From: Burkholderiales bacterium
GTDB taxonomy: Bacteria; Pseudomonadota; Gammaproteobacteria; Burkholderiales; Casimicrobiaceae
Reading direction: 5' to 3'
DNA length: 32,140 nt
Assembly: GCA_025352105.1 (NCBI GenBank)
Contig: JANXUB010000133.1
Coordinates: 1 to 32,140 of the forward strand
The notes beneath the pieces are model-generated. The model did no database searches, was not told where the DNA came from, and saw only the letters and a list, made by a program, of their open reading frames with translations. Made by a program: the position numbers and the translations under genes. Below are positions 7,634-17,542 of this stretch, piece by piece; the stretch's first letter is position 1; each line of letters starts with the position of its first letter.

Positions 7634-7656
7634 GTAGGGTGGGCACCCCGTGCCCA
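7634..7656. repeat. Short palindromic repeat, copy 1
   Basis: A 23-nt sequence beginning GTAGGGTGGGCACCCCGTG contains GGGCACCCCGTGCCC. The same 23 nt recur exactly at 10104-10126, where they form one arm of a longer palindrome. Its placement between rsmG and the next gene argues for a REP-like element. Confidence 0.7.
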
Positions 7657-7679
7657 TCAACGCTGACAGAACAATCGTG

Positions 7680-7961
7680 ATGGAGCATTGGATTTTGGGG
7701 GTGTTGATTTTCGCTTGGCAAGCTTACGCCGCGTACGTCGTTTGGGCCGTTCAACGCTCCGGCCAGTACACCCGAGGACAGACTCTTGCGCAATTGGCGC
7801 TAGCGACCACTATACCGTTGCTCGGTGCAGCGGCGGTTCATCTGATGCTGCTCTCGAACACGGTGACGGCGCCCGGCTCAGGCGACAAACATGCCGCGCA
7901 AAAGGATCATCTCGCCCCAGATCTTACTGGCAACCTTCCGCATTCCGGAGACGGCGAATGA
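7680..7961 (+). CDS. Small membrane protein coupled to a LysE-type exporter
   Basis: From ATG 7680 this frame gives 93 residues with two hydrophobic segments (WILGVLIFAWQAYAAYVVWA at about residues 4-23 and LATTIPLLGAAAVHLMLL at about 41-58) and a polar tail. An earlier start at 7650 would lie inside the palindromic repeat and is less likely. The TGA overlaps the ATG of the downstream exporter (ATGA at 7958-7961), which strongly suggests translational coupling and a real gene. I recognise no family. An accessory or regulatory partner of the exporter is an inference from position only. Confidence 0.65.
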   Translation: MEHWILGVLIFAWQAYAAYVVWAVQRSGQYTRGQTLAQLALATTIPLLGAAAVHLMLLSNTVTAPGSGDKHAAQKDHLAPDLTGNLPHSGDGE

Positions 7962-8605
7962 CCGGCATCAACGACCTCCCATCGCTCATCATTGCGACAC
8001 TGATCTTCCTCGCCATTCCCGGCCCTGGCACGATCAAATTGCTGACGTCGGTAGCCGAGAAAAACGGTGGGCCGAAGGCGGGCGTTTGGAGCGCATTGGG
8101 GCTGATGGCGGGCGACACCGTGTGGATGGTGCTGGCGCTGTCCGGAGTGGCCGCGCTGGCGGCGGCGTATCCGCGCGCGTTTGATTTTCTGCGTTATGCC
8201 GGGGCTGCGTATCTGGCGTGGATCGGCTTCACGTTGATTCGTGACGCCAAACAAACATTTGGCGCAGGAACGGTGTCTTCGTCCATCGCGATTGACGGTC
8301 GCGGCCCGTGGCAGTGGTTCAGCGAATCCATGCTGGTGACGCTTTCGAACCCGAAGACGATTGGCTTCTATGTCGCGTTCTTTCCGCTATTTATTGACGC
8401 CACGACGTTTGACGGACTCGCCACCTATGCACGCATGATGAGCGTCGTGCTCGCGCTCTGTTTTGGCTACTGTCTGTGGCTCATCGCGGTTGCTCAATTT
8501 GGCAAGCGCGTATTCGCCAAATATCCCGCAGCGAGCGCGTGGCTCAAGCGGCTTGCTGGCGTGGCGCTGATTGGGTTTAGCGTGAAGTTTGCATTGCAAA
8601 AATGA
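7958..8605 (+). CDS. LysE/RhtB family amino-acid exporter
   Basis: This 215-residue protein has about six hydrophobic segments. The LysE signature is present: FLAIPGPGTIKLL at residues 17-29 with the conserved PGPG, and G...G....D..W (GVWSALGLMAGDTVWMVLAL) just after. NPKTIGFYVAFFPLF near residues 129-143 is the typical conserved loop. Members export amino acids or homoserine-lactone-like compounds through the inner membrane; the substrate here is not deducible. It is translationally coupled to the small membrane gene before it and is followed by a palindromic repeat and parA. A LysE-type gene between gidB and parA is, to my recollection, also found in some Burkholderiales. Confidence 0.9.
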   Translation: MTGINDLPSLIIATLIFLAIPGPGTIKLLTSVAEKNGGPKAGVWSALGLMAGDTVWMVLALSGVAALAAAYPRAFDFLRYAGAAYLAWIGFTLIRDAKQTFGAGTVSSSIAIDGRGPWQWFSESMLVTLSNPKTIGFYVAFFPLFIDATTFDGLATYARMMSVVLALCFGYCLWLIAVAQFGKRVFAKYPAASAWLKRLAGVALIGFSVKFALQK

Positions 8606-8613
8606 GCATGATG

Positions 8614-8692
8614 TGTGGGAGCGGTTCCACCGCGAAGGTTGTCATGCGCTACGCCGAAATCGCGATGCGATCGCGATGAAATCGCTCCCACA
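8614..8692. repeat. REP-like palindrome upstream of parA
   Basis: TGTGGGAGCG at 8614-8623 is matched by CGCTCCCACA at 8683-8692. The inner part contains ATCGCGATGCGATCGCGAT (8660-8678), itself palindromic. The GTGGGAGCG type of arm is common in REP elements of gamma- and betaproteobacteria. It ends 21 nt before the parA start codon and could influence parA expression. Confidence 0.75.
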
Positions 8693-8713
8693 AGAACCGG
8701 GTAGAAAACAATA

Positions 8714-9547
8714 ATGATTAGAACCATCGCCATCGCCAACCAAAAAGGCGGCGTCGGCAAGACGACTACCGCTGTCAATCTTTCGGCCTCGCTCGCGGCG
8801 CACAACCGTCGCGTGCTGCTGATCGACGTTGATCCTCAGGGCAACGCGACGATGGGCGCGGGCGTCAACAAAAACGCGCTGGAGCAAAGCGTTTACACCG
8901 TGTTGCTCGGTGAAGCGGGACTGCTCGACGCTCGGGTAAAAGCGCAGGGCGGCTTCGATCTGATTCCGGCCAATCGCGAACTCGCGGGCGCCGAGATCGA
9001 AATGGTGTCGATGCCGGATCGGGAGATCAAGCTCAAAGACGCGATCCATACGTTGAAGGCCGCGATTTCTGCGGTTGCAGATCAGTACGATTACATCCTG
9101 ATCGATTGCCCGCCGACGCTCAATCTGCTGACGCTGAACGCGCTCTGCGCCGCCGACAGCGTGCTGATCCCGATGCAGTGCGAGTACTACGCGCTGGAAG
9201 GTTTGTCCGACCTCGTGGGCACGCTGCGCAAGATGCAGCAGCACTTGAACCCGACGCTCGAAATTGAGGGCCTGCTGCGCACGATGTACGACGCACGCAT
9301 GAGCCTGTCGCAACAGGTCGCGGCGCAGCTGGAACAGCACTTCGGCAGCAAGCTTTTCGCGACGATTATTCCGCGCAATGTGCGGCTCGCCGAAGCGCCG
9401 TCACATGGGCTGCCAGCGCTCTTGCTCGACAAGGCAAGTAAGGGCGCGCAGGCTTATATGCAGCTGGCGACAGAGCTGTTGGCGAAACACGAAAAAGCGC
9501 ACGAAACAGCCCACGAAAAAGCGCAAGACGCTCCAGCAACGACATGA
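8714..9547 (+). CDS. parA: Chromosome partitioning ATPase ParA (Soj)
   Basis: This 277-residue ParA/MinD-type ATPase segregates ParB-parS complexes. The deviant Walker A motif is at residues 10-17 (QKGGVGKTT region), the A' motif reads LLIDVDPQGNATMG near 36-49, and Walker B reads YILIDCPPTLNLLTLNAL near 126-143. The start ATG gives MIRTIAIANQKGGVGKT, typical of short chromosomal ParA without an N-terminal helix-turn-helix. The C-terminal tail (AKHEKAHETAHEKAQDAP) is a short lysine/histidine-rich repeat of low complexity. The stop codon overlaps the ATG of the next gene (9544-9547). Confidence 0.96.
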   Translation: MIRTIAIANQKGGVGKTTTAVNLSASLAAHNRRVLLIDVDPQGNATMGAGVNKNALEQSVYTVLLGEAGLLDARVKAQGGFDLIPANRELAGAEIEMVSMPDREIKLKDAIHTLKAAISAVADQYDYILIDCPPTLNLLTLNALCAADSVLIPMQCEYYALEGLSDLVGTLRKMQQHLNPTLEIEGLLRTMYDARMSLSQQVAAQLEQHFGSKLFATIIPRNVRLAEAPSHGLPALLLDKASKGAQAYMQLATELLAKHEKAHETAHEKAQDAPATT

Positions 9548-10098
9548 TCGAGTTTGCTCATCCCGCGCCGCATGCGCTGCACACTGAGCGACTATCGCTG
9601 ACGGATTTAGTGACGGCGGATTTCGTATCGACGTACGCAATGGACACGAACGAGGCGGTCATGAAGTACATCGGCGGCGCTGAGCAACGCACATTCGATG
9701 ACTATTACGCCTTCATCACGCAGCGCCTGTCGCTGTGGATTGGCGAGCGATTTCACATGTGGGCGATGCGGCTGCATGGCCGTGACGAATTTCTCGGCTG
9801 GGTGATGATCAAGCCGATTCGCGACACGCAGCACGTCGAGGTCGGCTATCGCATGTTGCCGTCGAGCTGGGGCAAAGGCTACGCAACGGAGGCGACGCGC
9901 GCGGTGCTTGACTACGGATTCAATGTCGCCGGCTTGGATGAAATTACGGGCGTCACGCATCCCGACAACGCCGCATCGCAACACGTGCTGACCAAGTGCG
10001 GCCTCATGCGCGACGGCACTTTGAACTACAACGGCGGCGGTGAAATTCCGTTCTATCGAATGGCGCGATCAGACTTTGAAGTCGCCAACCGACGGTAG
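9544..10098 (+). CDS. GNAT-family N-acetyltransferase between parA and parB
   Basis: This 184-residue protein of the RimJ/RimL-like (Acetyltransf_3) group starts with an N-terminal TERLSLTDL motif and carries the acetyl-CoA binding segment VGYRMLPSSWGKGYATEATR at about residues 100-119. NVAGLDEITGVTHPDNAASQHVLTKCGL follows, typical of the group. Such enzymes acetylate protein N-termini or small amines; the substrate is unknown. Its ATG overlaps the parA stop (ATGA), so it is translationally coupled to parA, and parB follows 98 nt later behind a palindromic repeat. ParA and ParB are often adjacent, so a coupled acetyltransferase between them is notable. Confidence 0.9.
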   Translation: MIEFAHPAPHALHTERLSLTDLVTADFVSTYAMDTNEAVMKYIGGAEQRTFDDYYAFITQRLSLWIGERFHMWAMRLHGRDEFLGWVMIKPIRDTQHVEVGYRMLPSSWGKGYATEATRAVLDYGFNVAGLDEITGVTHPDNAASQHVLTKCGLMRDGTLNYNGGGEIPFYRMARSDFEVANRR

Positions 10099-10103
10099 CG
10101 CGA

Positions 10104-10172
10104 GTAGGGTGGGCACCCCGTGCCCACAAAGCCGCCAAACAACACTCGGTGGGCAGAGGCTGCCCACCCTAC
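10104..10172. repeat. Composite palindromic repeat upstream of parB
   Basis: A 24-nt arm at 10104-10127 (starting GTAGGGTGGGCACC) and a 25-nt arm at 10148-10172 (ending TGCCCACCCTAC) face each other. Each arm also contains its own small palindrome. The first 23 nt are identical to the sequence at 7634-7656. The element ends 24 nt before parB and may shape mRNA or separate parB expression from parA. Confidence 0.8.
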
Positions 10173-10196
10173 TACTGAGAAGATAGAGACAACGCT

Positions 10197-11087
10197 ATGG
10201 CAGTGAAACTTAAAGGCCTCGGCCGCGGACTCGATGCGCTTTTGATGCCGGAGCCGACGAAAGTCGACGCGCCCGCAGCGGGCATCACGTCGCTCAAAAT
10301 CGGTGAACTCACGGCCGGCAAATATCAGCCGCGCCGCCGCTTTGATGATGCGTCGCTGGCCGAGCTGGCGTCGTCGATCAAGGCGCAGGGCATCATGCAG
10401 CCGATTGTTGTGCGCAACACCTCTAGCGGTAAACACGAAATCATTGCAGGTGAACGCCGCTTCCGCGCGGCGCAGCTGGCGGGACTTGTTGAAGTGCCGG
10501 TGCTGGTCAAAGACGTCGATGACCGCACGGCATTAACGCTCGCGCTGATCGAAAACCTGCAACGTCAGGACCTGAACGCCATTGAAGAAGCGCTGGGCTT
10601 GCAACGACTGATCGCCGAGTTCAATTTCACCCATGAACAAGCCGCCGAAGCAGTCGGCAAATCACGCAGCGCGGTGTCAAATCTGCTACGTCTGCTCGAG
10701 CTCGCCGCGCCCGTGCAGGATCGTGTGATGGCTGGCACGCTCGAGATGGGCCACGCCCGCGCGCTCGCGCCGCTGGCCAAAGACAAACAGATCATGCTCG
10801 CCGAAAAAATCGCGATCAACGGACTCTCCGTCCGCGCGACCGAGGCGCTGGTCAAAGAAGAAACCGGTGTCGATACCAAGAAGCGGCCCGGTATCCCGAC
10901 CGCGCGCAGCAAGCAGGAAAAACTTGCCCTGCGCGATCCCGACCTCGACCGCCTGGAGACCGAGCTGGCCGACAGCCTCGGCACTTATGTTGTGATTTCG
11001 CATCAGGCGAACGGGCAAGGCGAACTGGTGATTCGCTACGCCAGTCTGGATCAGCTGGACGGGCTGATTACGCGAATGAAGCGCTAA
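10197..11087 (+). CDS. parB: Chromosome partitioning protein ParB (Spo0J)
   Basis: This 296-residue ParB is the parS-binding CTPase clamp. The N-terminal LGRGLDALL is the usual ParA-contact segment. The ParB/Srx domain includes KYQPRRRFDDASLAELASSI (about residues 42-61) and the CTP-binding box GERRFRAAQLAGL (about 85-97). ENLQRQDLNAIEEA follows, then a helix-turn-helix reading THEQAAEAVGKSRSAVSNLL (about 146-165), and a C-terminal dimerisation domain ends in LDGLITRMKR. The three parS sites upstream are its expected targets. No strong ribosome site is seen beyond an A/G-rich leader (GAGAAGATAGAGAC). The gene is followed by a 326-nt gap and katG. Confidence 0.97.
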   Translation: MAVKLKGLGRGLDALLMPEPTKVDAPAAGITSLKIGELTAGKYQPRRRFDDASLAELASSIKAQGIMQPIVVRNTSSGKHEIIAGERRFRAAQLAGLVEVPVLVKDVDDRTALTLALIENLQRQDLNAIEEALGLQRLIAEFNFTHEQAAEAVGKSRSAVSNLLRLLELAAPVQDRVMAGTLEMGHARALAPLAKDKQIMLAEKIAINGLSVRATEALVKEETGVDTKKRPGIPTARSKQEKLALRDPDLDRLETELADSLGTYVVISHQANGQGELVIRYASLDQLDGLITRMKR

Positions 11088-13609
<2,522 letters not shown>

Positions 13610-13621
13610 TCGATTTGATCG

Positions 13622-13649
13622 GAGCATTCGGGCGACAACCCGGATGCTC
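13622..13649 (+). terminator. Hairpin after katG
   Basis: GAGCATTCGGG (13622-13632) pairs with CCCGGATGCTC (13639-13649) around a 6-nt loop, 13 nt after the katG stop. The stem is strong but no T-tract follows, so it is a weak intrinsic terminator or an mRNA-end stabiliser. Confidence 0.5.
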
Positions 13650-13837
13650 GCGCGCCCCTCGCCGCGACTATTCCGATAAGAAACCTCTGTTTCGACCGAC
13701 ATCAGATTTTGGAGTCACCTCTAAAGGTCTTTGCGCCGTTAGCATCCCGCCGCAACAAGTGCTGTACGTAGCGGAACGCTGGCTGTCACTTCGATGCCCA
13801 GCGTCCATAAACTCCAAAGAACAGAGGGACAAAAAAT

Positions 13838-14917
13838 ATGTTTGACGCATTAATCCGCGAAGCGGCGACTCGATTTGGTCTGGGCGACAAAGCCCAGATG
13901 CTCGTACAAATGTTGTTGGCTTACATGACCAACAAAGACACCGGTGGCCTCGCTGGGTTCATCGACAAATTTAAGGGCGCAGGCCTTGGCGCGATGGCCA
14001 GTTCATGGCTCGGCGGCCATAGCGGCGCGCAATCGGTCACGCCGTCGCAGATCGAACAGGTGCTCGGTGGCTCCGGCGGCCTGATTGGTTCCTTGACTTC
14101 AAAACTGGGAATCACCGGTCCAACCGCGACCTCGGCCCTGTCGTTTTTGTTGCCCGCCATCATGGGCAAGCTTACGCCGGGCGGCACACTGCCGACCAGC
14201 ATTCCGCATGATGTGATGGGCTTCATCGGCAGCGCGAAAGACATGTTGCTGGGCGGCGTGGGTGCTGCCGCCGGTATGGCCGGTGCGGGCGCACATGTGG
14301 CGGGCAATGCCGCGAAATCGGCGGGCGGCGGCTTGATGAAATGGTTGCCGTGGATTGTTGCGGCGCTCGCCGCGCTGTTTCTGCTCAACTATTGCAGCAA
14401 GCCTGCGGTTGATGCTGGAAAGAAGGCGGTCGAAGTAACGAAAGACGCCGCTGTCGCCGCAGCAGATGCCACAAAGAGCGCCGCAGGTGCCGCTGTCGAT
14501 GCAACCAAAGCGGCAGCTGGCGCAACAGCCGATGCCGCCAAGGCAGTGGTCGACATGATCCCGACTGGAGCCGGCGCGTTGAGCAAAATGTTGAATGGTC
14601 TGCCGACGCTGAACGTGTATTTCGACACCGGCAAAACCGAGCTGTCGCCTGAGTGGGCAGCGAAGTCGGTCGACATCGTGAAATATCTCAAAGACAACGC
14701 AGCGGCAAAAGCGGTCGTCTCGGGCTTTCATGACCCATCGGGCGACAAGGCCGCGAACGAAGAGCTGGCAAAAAATCGCGCCAAGGCGGTCGCAGCAGCA
14801 CTGGCCACAGCGGGCATTGCGGCCGATCGCGTGGTGATGCAAAAGCCAGTGGAATCAACTGGCACGGGCGGCAGTAATGCTGAGGCACGTCGCGTCGAAA
14901 TAACGATCCAGAAGTAG
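13838..14917 (+). CDS. YidB-like / OmpA-domain fusion protein
   Basis: This 359-residue protein has three parts. Residues 1-130 resemble the YidB/DUF937 family (MFDALIREAATRFGLGDKA, SQIEQVLGG, LSFLLPAIMGKLTPGG). Residues 165-185 form one transmembrane helix (LPWIVAALAALFLLNYC), followed by an Ala/Lys/Asp-rich repeat (DATKSAAGAAVDATKAAAGA) likely to be helical. The C-terminus (about 245-359) is an OmpA-like peptidoglycan-binding domain, with LNVYFDTGKTELS, GFHDPSGD, NEELAKNRAKAV and a RRVEITIQK end. It probably sits in the inner membrane with the OmpA domain reaching the wall. A GAGGGA site precedes the ATG. It is transcribed alone and ends at a strong terminator. Confidence 0.85.
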   Translation: MFDALIREAATRFGLGDKAQMLVQMLLAYMTNKDTGGLAGFIDKFKGAGLGAMASSWLGGHSGAQSVTPSQIEQVLGGSGGLIGSLTSKLGITGPTATSALSFLLPAIMGKLTPGGTLPTSIPHDVMGFIGSAKDMLLGGVGAAAGMAGAGAHVAGNAAKSAGGGLMKWLPWIVAALAALFLLNYCSKPAVDAGKKAVEVTKDAAVAAADATKSAAGAAVDATKAAAGATADAAKAVVDMIPTGAGALSKMLNGLPTLNVYFDTGKTELSPEWAAKSVDIVKYLKDNAAAKAVVSGFHDPSGDKAANEELAKNRAKAVAAALATAGIAADRVVMQKPVESTGTGGSNAEARRVEITIQK

Positions 14918-14963
14918 CGGTAGTCTGCAATGCGTAACGTCCGATGAGCTCATCTCATCGGGG

Positions 14964-14995
14964 AAAAAAACGGGAGCTGAGGCTCCCGTTTTTTT
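14964..14995. terminator. Bidirectional intrinsic terminator
   Basis: An A-tract, the stem CGGGAGC (14971-14977) / GCTCCCG (14982-14988) with a TGAG loop, and a run of seven T follow. The A-tract plus T-tract make it work in both directions. It lies between the convergent OmpA-fusion gene and the ABC transporter gene. Confidence 0.93.
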
Positions 14996-15027
14996 CATCG
15001 CATTTCGAGCGCTAGTCAGCGCGCAAA

Positions 15028-16536
15028 CTAGCGCGTCACCGCATCCCGATGCGAAATTTCCACCACGACCGCGCGCGAGGCGAGTTGATCAATCAGCGCT
15101 TCGGCTTTTGCCTTGTTGGCGGCGTCGAGATTGGCGTCCCACTCGTCAAGAAAGTAATAGCGGGCGCGTGTCTTCGCGACAATTTCTTCGAGCGTTGCGA
15201 TCTGCCACTCGCCTGCTGAAAAGCCGAGGCGTTTAGCGATGGGCGTTTCGTCTTCTTCCTCAGCGTCGTCATCGTCGCTCACATCCGGCGCGTGGCTCGC
15301 CGCCGCTTGCGAAAACTCGAACGCGAGCCGATCCGTGGTCGGCCAGAAATACGCCTGCGACCCGAGTTCGCTCTTGAGCCACGCGAGCAAGGATGACTTG
15401 CCCGCACCATTGCCGCCGCGCACATTGATGCGCCCCTGGCTCATCGCGGGCAGCGTGGCGAGCAGCGCGCCCATGTCGCGCGCGGCCAGCGGCGTGGCGG
15501 CGGTTTTGTCGGCGCTGGCTTGTGTCAATTTGAGTGCGTTGTACTTGATGCGCTTGGTGAAACCGGCGTCGGGTGTCGGAGAAAAATGCTCCACCGCGCC
15601 GCCAATGCGCGCCCAGATGGCGATCAGATCGTTCCACCCTTCGGACAAGCTGAGCATGCTGTGCGCGAGATCAATTTGCCTCGGCAGCGTCGCCGCGAGT
15701 GCGATCAGAATCGCCGGATCGTCCTTGTTTTGCAGCGCGATGGGGGCAATGGCGCCGAAGATGATCACGAGGCTCACCACACCCGCCGCGCTGCTCAAAC
15801 CCTCGCGCAACATGATGGCGTTGATCTGCGCCTTCAGCGCTTCACGCAGCCGCTGTTTGAACACGTGATTCCACACCCGATAGTTGTAGCGGTTGCCGCT
15901 CAAAATGTTGTCCCACGCGGTGTAGGTTTGCGCGGTCATGCGGTTGGTGAAGCGCTGGTTGGCGAGATACACGGCCGACACGCGTTTTCTCATGCCGTAT
16001 TGCAGGCCCATGCACACGGCAAACACCAGCGCATACGCCACTGGCAGCCCCGCATCAATCTCCACGCCAAACACAATCGCGTTAAACATAAGCAGCAAAA
16101 AGAGCTTCAGTGCCGATTCAAGCTCATACATCAGCTCAAAGAAAATATGAAAAACTTCGTTGGTCAAAAACGGCTCGGCCGCAGCGCGCGCATCCTTGTC
16201 ACCGAGCAGCAAAGTGCGGCCCTTGTTGTGCTGCGCGAAGCGATGCATGTAGCGGCCAAACGCGCCAAAGCCCGCCTGTTCGGCAAAAATCCAGCTGACT
16301 GCGCCCACGATGTAGCTCGTGACCTGACAACCCAGAATCAGGCCCAAATCTTTCACCAGAAATTCGTCGTTGATCACGTCGCGTCCGGCCTGAATCACGA
16401 GCCACGTTGTTGCGGCGGAGAGCAGCGCCTCGACCACCAAAAGCGTGAGCATCACGACAAACGGGCCGCACCACAACAGGCGTGCCAGTTGGTGGCGGGT
16501 GAGCGGAAGGCGCGAGGGGGTGGGCGTTGCGGACAT
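15028..16536 (-). CDS. One-piece ABC transporter (membrane domain plus ATPase)
   Basis: The chosen ATG at 16536 gives 502 residues starting MSATPTPSRLPLTRHQLARL; a TTG 63 nt upstream is less likely. The first 320 residues hold about five to six hydrophobic helices (for example PFVVMLTLLVVEALLSAATT). The ATPase part is short: Walker A GGNGAGKSS near residue 375, a variant signature loop SAGEWQ, Walker B YYFLDEWDANLD and a final EISHRDA with the switch His. An acidic run of ten Asp/Glu residues (SDDDDAEEEDE) lies between Walker A and the signature. The layout resembles YddA/SbmA-type half transporters. The substrate is unknown. It stands alone, convergent to the OmpA-fusion gene. Confidence 0.82.
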   Translation of the reverse strand: MSATPTPSRLPLTRHQLARLLWCGPFVVMLTLLVVEALLSAATTWLVIQAGRDVINDEFLVKDLGLILGCQVTSYIVGAVSWIFAEQAGFGAFGRYMHRFAQHNKGRTLLLGDKDARAAAEPFLTNEVFHIFFELMYELESALKLFLLLMFNAIVFGVEIDAGLPVAYALVFAVCMGLQYGMRKRVSAVYLANQRFTNRMTAQTYTAWDNILSGNRYNYRVWNHVFKQRLREALKAQINAIMLREGLSSAAGVVSLVIIFGAIAPIALQNKDDPAILIALAATLPRQIDLAHSMLSLSEGWNDLIAIWARIGGAVEHFSPTPDAGFTKRIKYNALKLTQASADKTAATPLAARDMGALLATLPAMSQGRINVRGGNGAGKSSLLAWLKSELGSQAYFWPTTDRLAFEFSQAAASHAPDVSDDDDAEEEDETPIAKRLGFSAGEWQIATLEEIVAKTRARYYFLDEWDANLDAANKAKAEALIDQLASRAVVVEISHRDAVTR

Positions 16537-16692
16537 GCCCAAGCGTAGCAGCGCAACGTACGTGGCGGCGAGTGAACGAATCTGAATTCGTGGCGTCAAC
16601 GCGCCGAGGTTTGCGCGCGTTTGCTCGGTGACCGTACGCGGCCCAACCCGCTTCCACTACACTGCGCTGGCATATTTTTAAGGGCCTTTTTA

Positions 16693-17067
16693 ATGAACAT
16701 GTTCGTGAACAAATCGACATTCCTTGCTGCTGTTGCGCTCGCGCCGCTGCTCTTTGTCAGCCCCGCTCATGCAGACCTGGCGCTGGCGACGTCCAAAGGC
16801 TGCACCGCGTGTCATCAGACGGAAAAAAAGGTCGTCGGCCCGGCGTACAACGCGGTCGCAGCCTGTTACGCCAGCAAAGACGCAACGGCCATGGCCGCGT
16901 CCAAAGCCAAGGTTGCGAAACATGTCAAGGAAGGCGGCGCTGGCACGTGGGGCCCGATCCCGATGCCTGCACATCCGGCCGTATCGAACGACGATATCAA
17001 CAAGATCGTTGATTGGGTGATGGATCAAAAAGGCGGCGAATGCCCGAAAGAGTTCAAGAAATCGTAA
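16693..17067 (+). CDS. Small class I cytochrome c
   Basis: From ATG 16693 this gives 124 residues (an alternative ATG lies at 16699). Residues 1-27 are a Sec signal peptide ending SPAHA, and the mature protein starts DLALATSKGCTACHQ. The CTACH motif binds haem covalently and the later PIPMPAH segment supplies the Met ligand, as in c551/c552-type electron carriers. Other cysteines (VAACYASK, GGECPKEF) are not part of a second haem motif. It is a periplasmic electron carrier, partners unknown. Transcription ends at a strong terminator 21 nt downstream, so it is a single-gene unit divergent from the ABC gene. Confidence 0.9.
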   Translation: MNMFVNKSTFLAAVALAPLLFVSPAHADLALATSKGCTACHQTEKKVVGPAYNAVAACYASKDATAMAASKAKVAKHVKEGGAGTWGPIPMPAHPAVSNDDINKIVDWVMDQKGGECPKEFKKS

Positions 17068-17087
17068 CCGCGTCTCCGACGCTCCAT

Positions 17088-17130
17088 AGAAAGCCCGCTG
17101 CACGGTGACGACAGCGGGCTTTCTTTTTTT
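17088..17130 (+). terminator. Intrinsic terminator after the cytochrome c gene
   Basis: AGAAAGCCCGCTG (17088-17100) pairs with CAGCGGGCTTTCT (17112-17124), an uninterrupted 13-bp stem with an 11-nt loop, followed by a T run to 17130. Confidence 0.95.
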
Positions 17131-17542
17131 GCCCGAGCGACAGAAGACTACAAAAAGCTACAGGAAGCCTGTTTTGTCTGTAGCGCAGCAACAATATTTC
17201 ACAGCAGCTTATCGCGAAAAGCCTCATTGCGTAAGGGCTAAACGCAATTTAGTTTAATAGTCGACTACTGCGTAAAACGCGGACTACCCCCAATGCAGCA
17301 GAGCATTTAGCGAAAAGCTATTAACACACGACGACGCACGCGAGGGGCTATTAGCGAAAAGCATCCCTTCATGCCCAAAGCGCATAACGCTTTCATGTAG
17401 CTGCCCGTAGCCAGCGCCTAAAATGACAGTTCTGTGACGCAAACCCAATCGGTGCGCGCCGCGAAGCACCGCACACGGTCTATCCGAACTGTTGTCTGCG
17501 GCGACATTCTTCAATCGTCGCAACTCTTTTTCTCGCATCCCA
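17131..17542. other. Long leader/intergenic region before pckG
   Basis: This region of about 410 nt has no gene. It holds a small hairpin (CTACAG 17158-17163 against CTGTAG 17178-17183) and dispersed repeat copy A (17235-17323). A second TTAGCGAAAAGC (17351-17362) next to GGGGCTA may be part of an inverted degenerate copy, and there is a hairpin in the pckG leader (CGGTGC 17450-17455 against GCACCG 17466-17471). TAAAAT near 17419 is a possible -10 box. The promoter could not be fixed. Confidence 0.45.
17235..17323 (+). repeat. Dispersed intergenic repeat, copy A
   Basis: This copy aligns gap-free with 11119-11182 and 29332-29395 over 64 nt, then on to an AAAAGCT end. It contains the perfect palindrome TAGTCGACTA (17258-17267), shared exactly with copy B, and CAATGCAG at the right. 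The element starts GGGCTA and its right part carries CTACCCCC. Confidence 0.65.

Noticed and set aside
15520-16548. 342-codon open frame antisense to the ABC transporter gene
   Set aside because: It is a shadow frame: no signal or domain, overlapping a well-supported gene.
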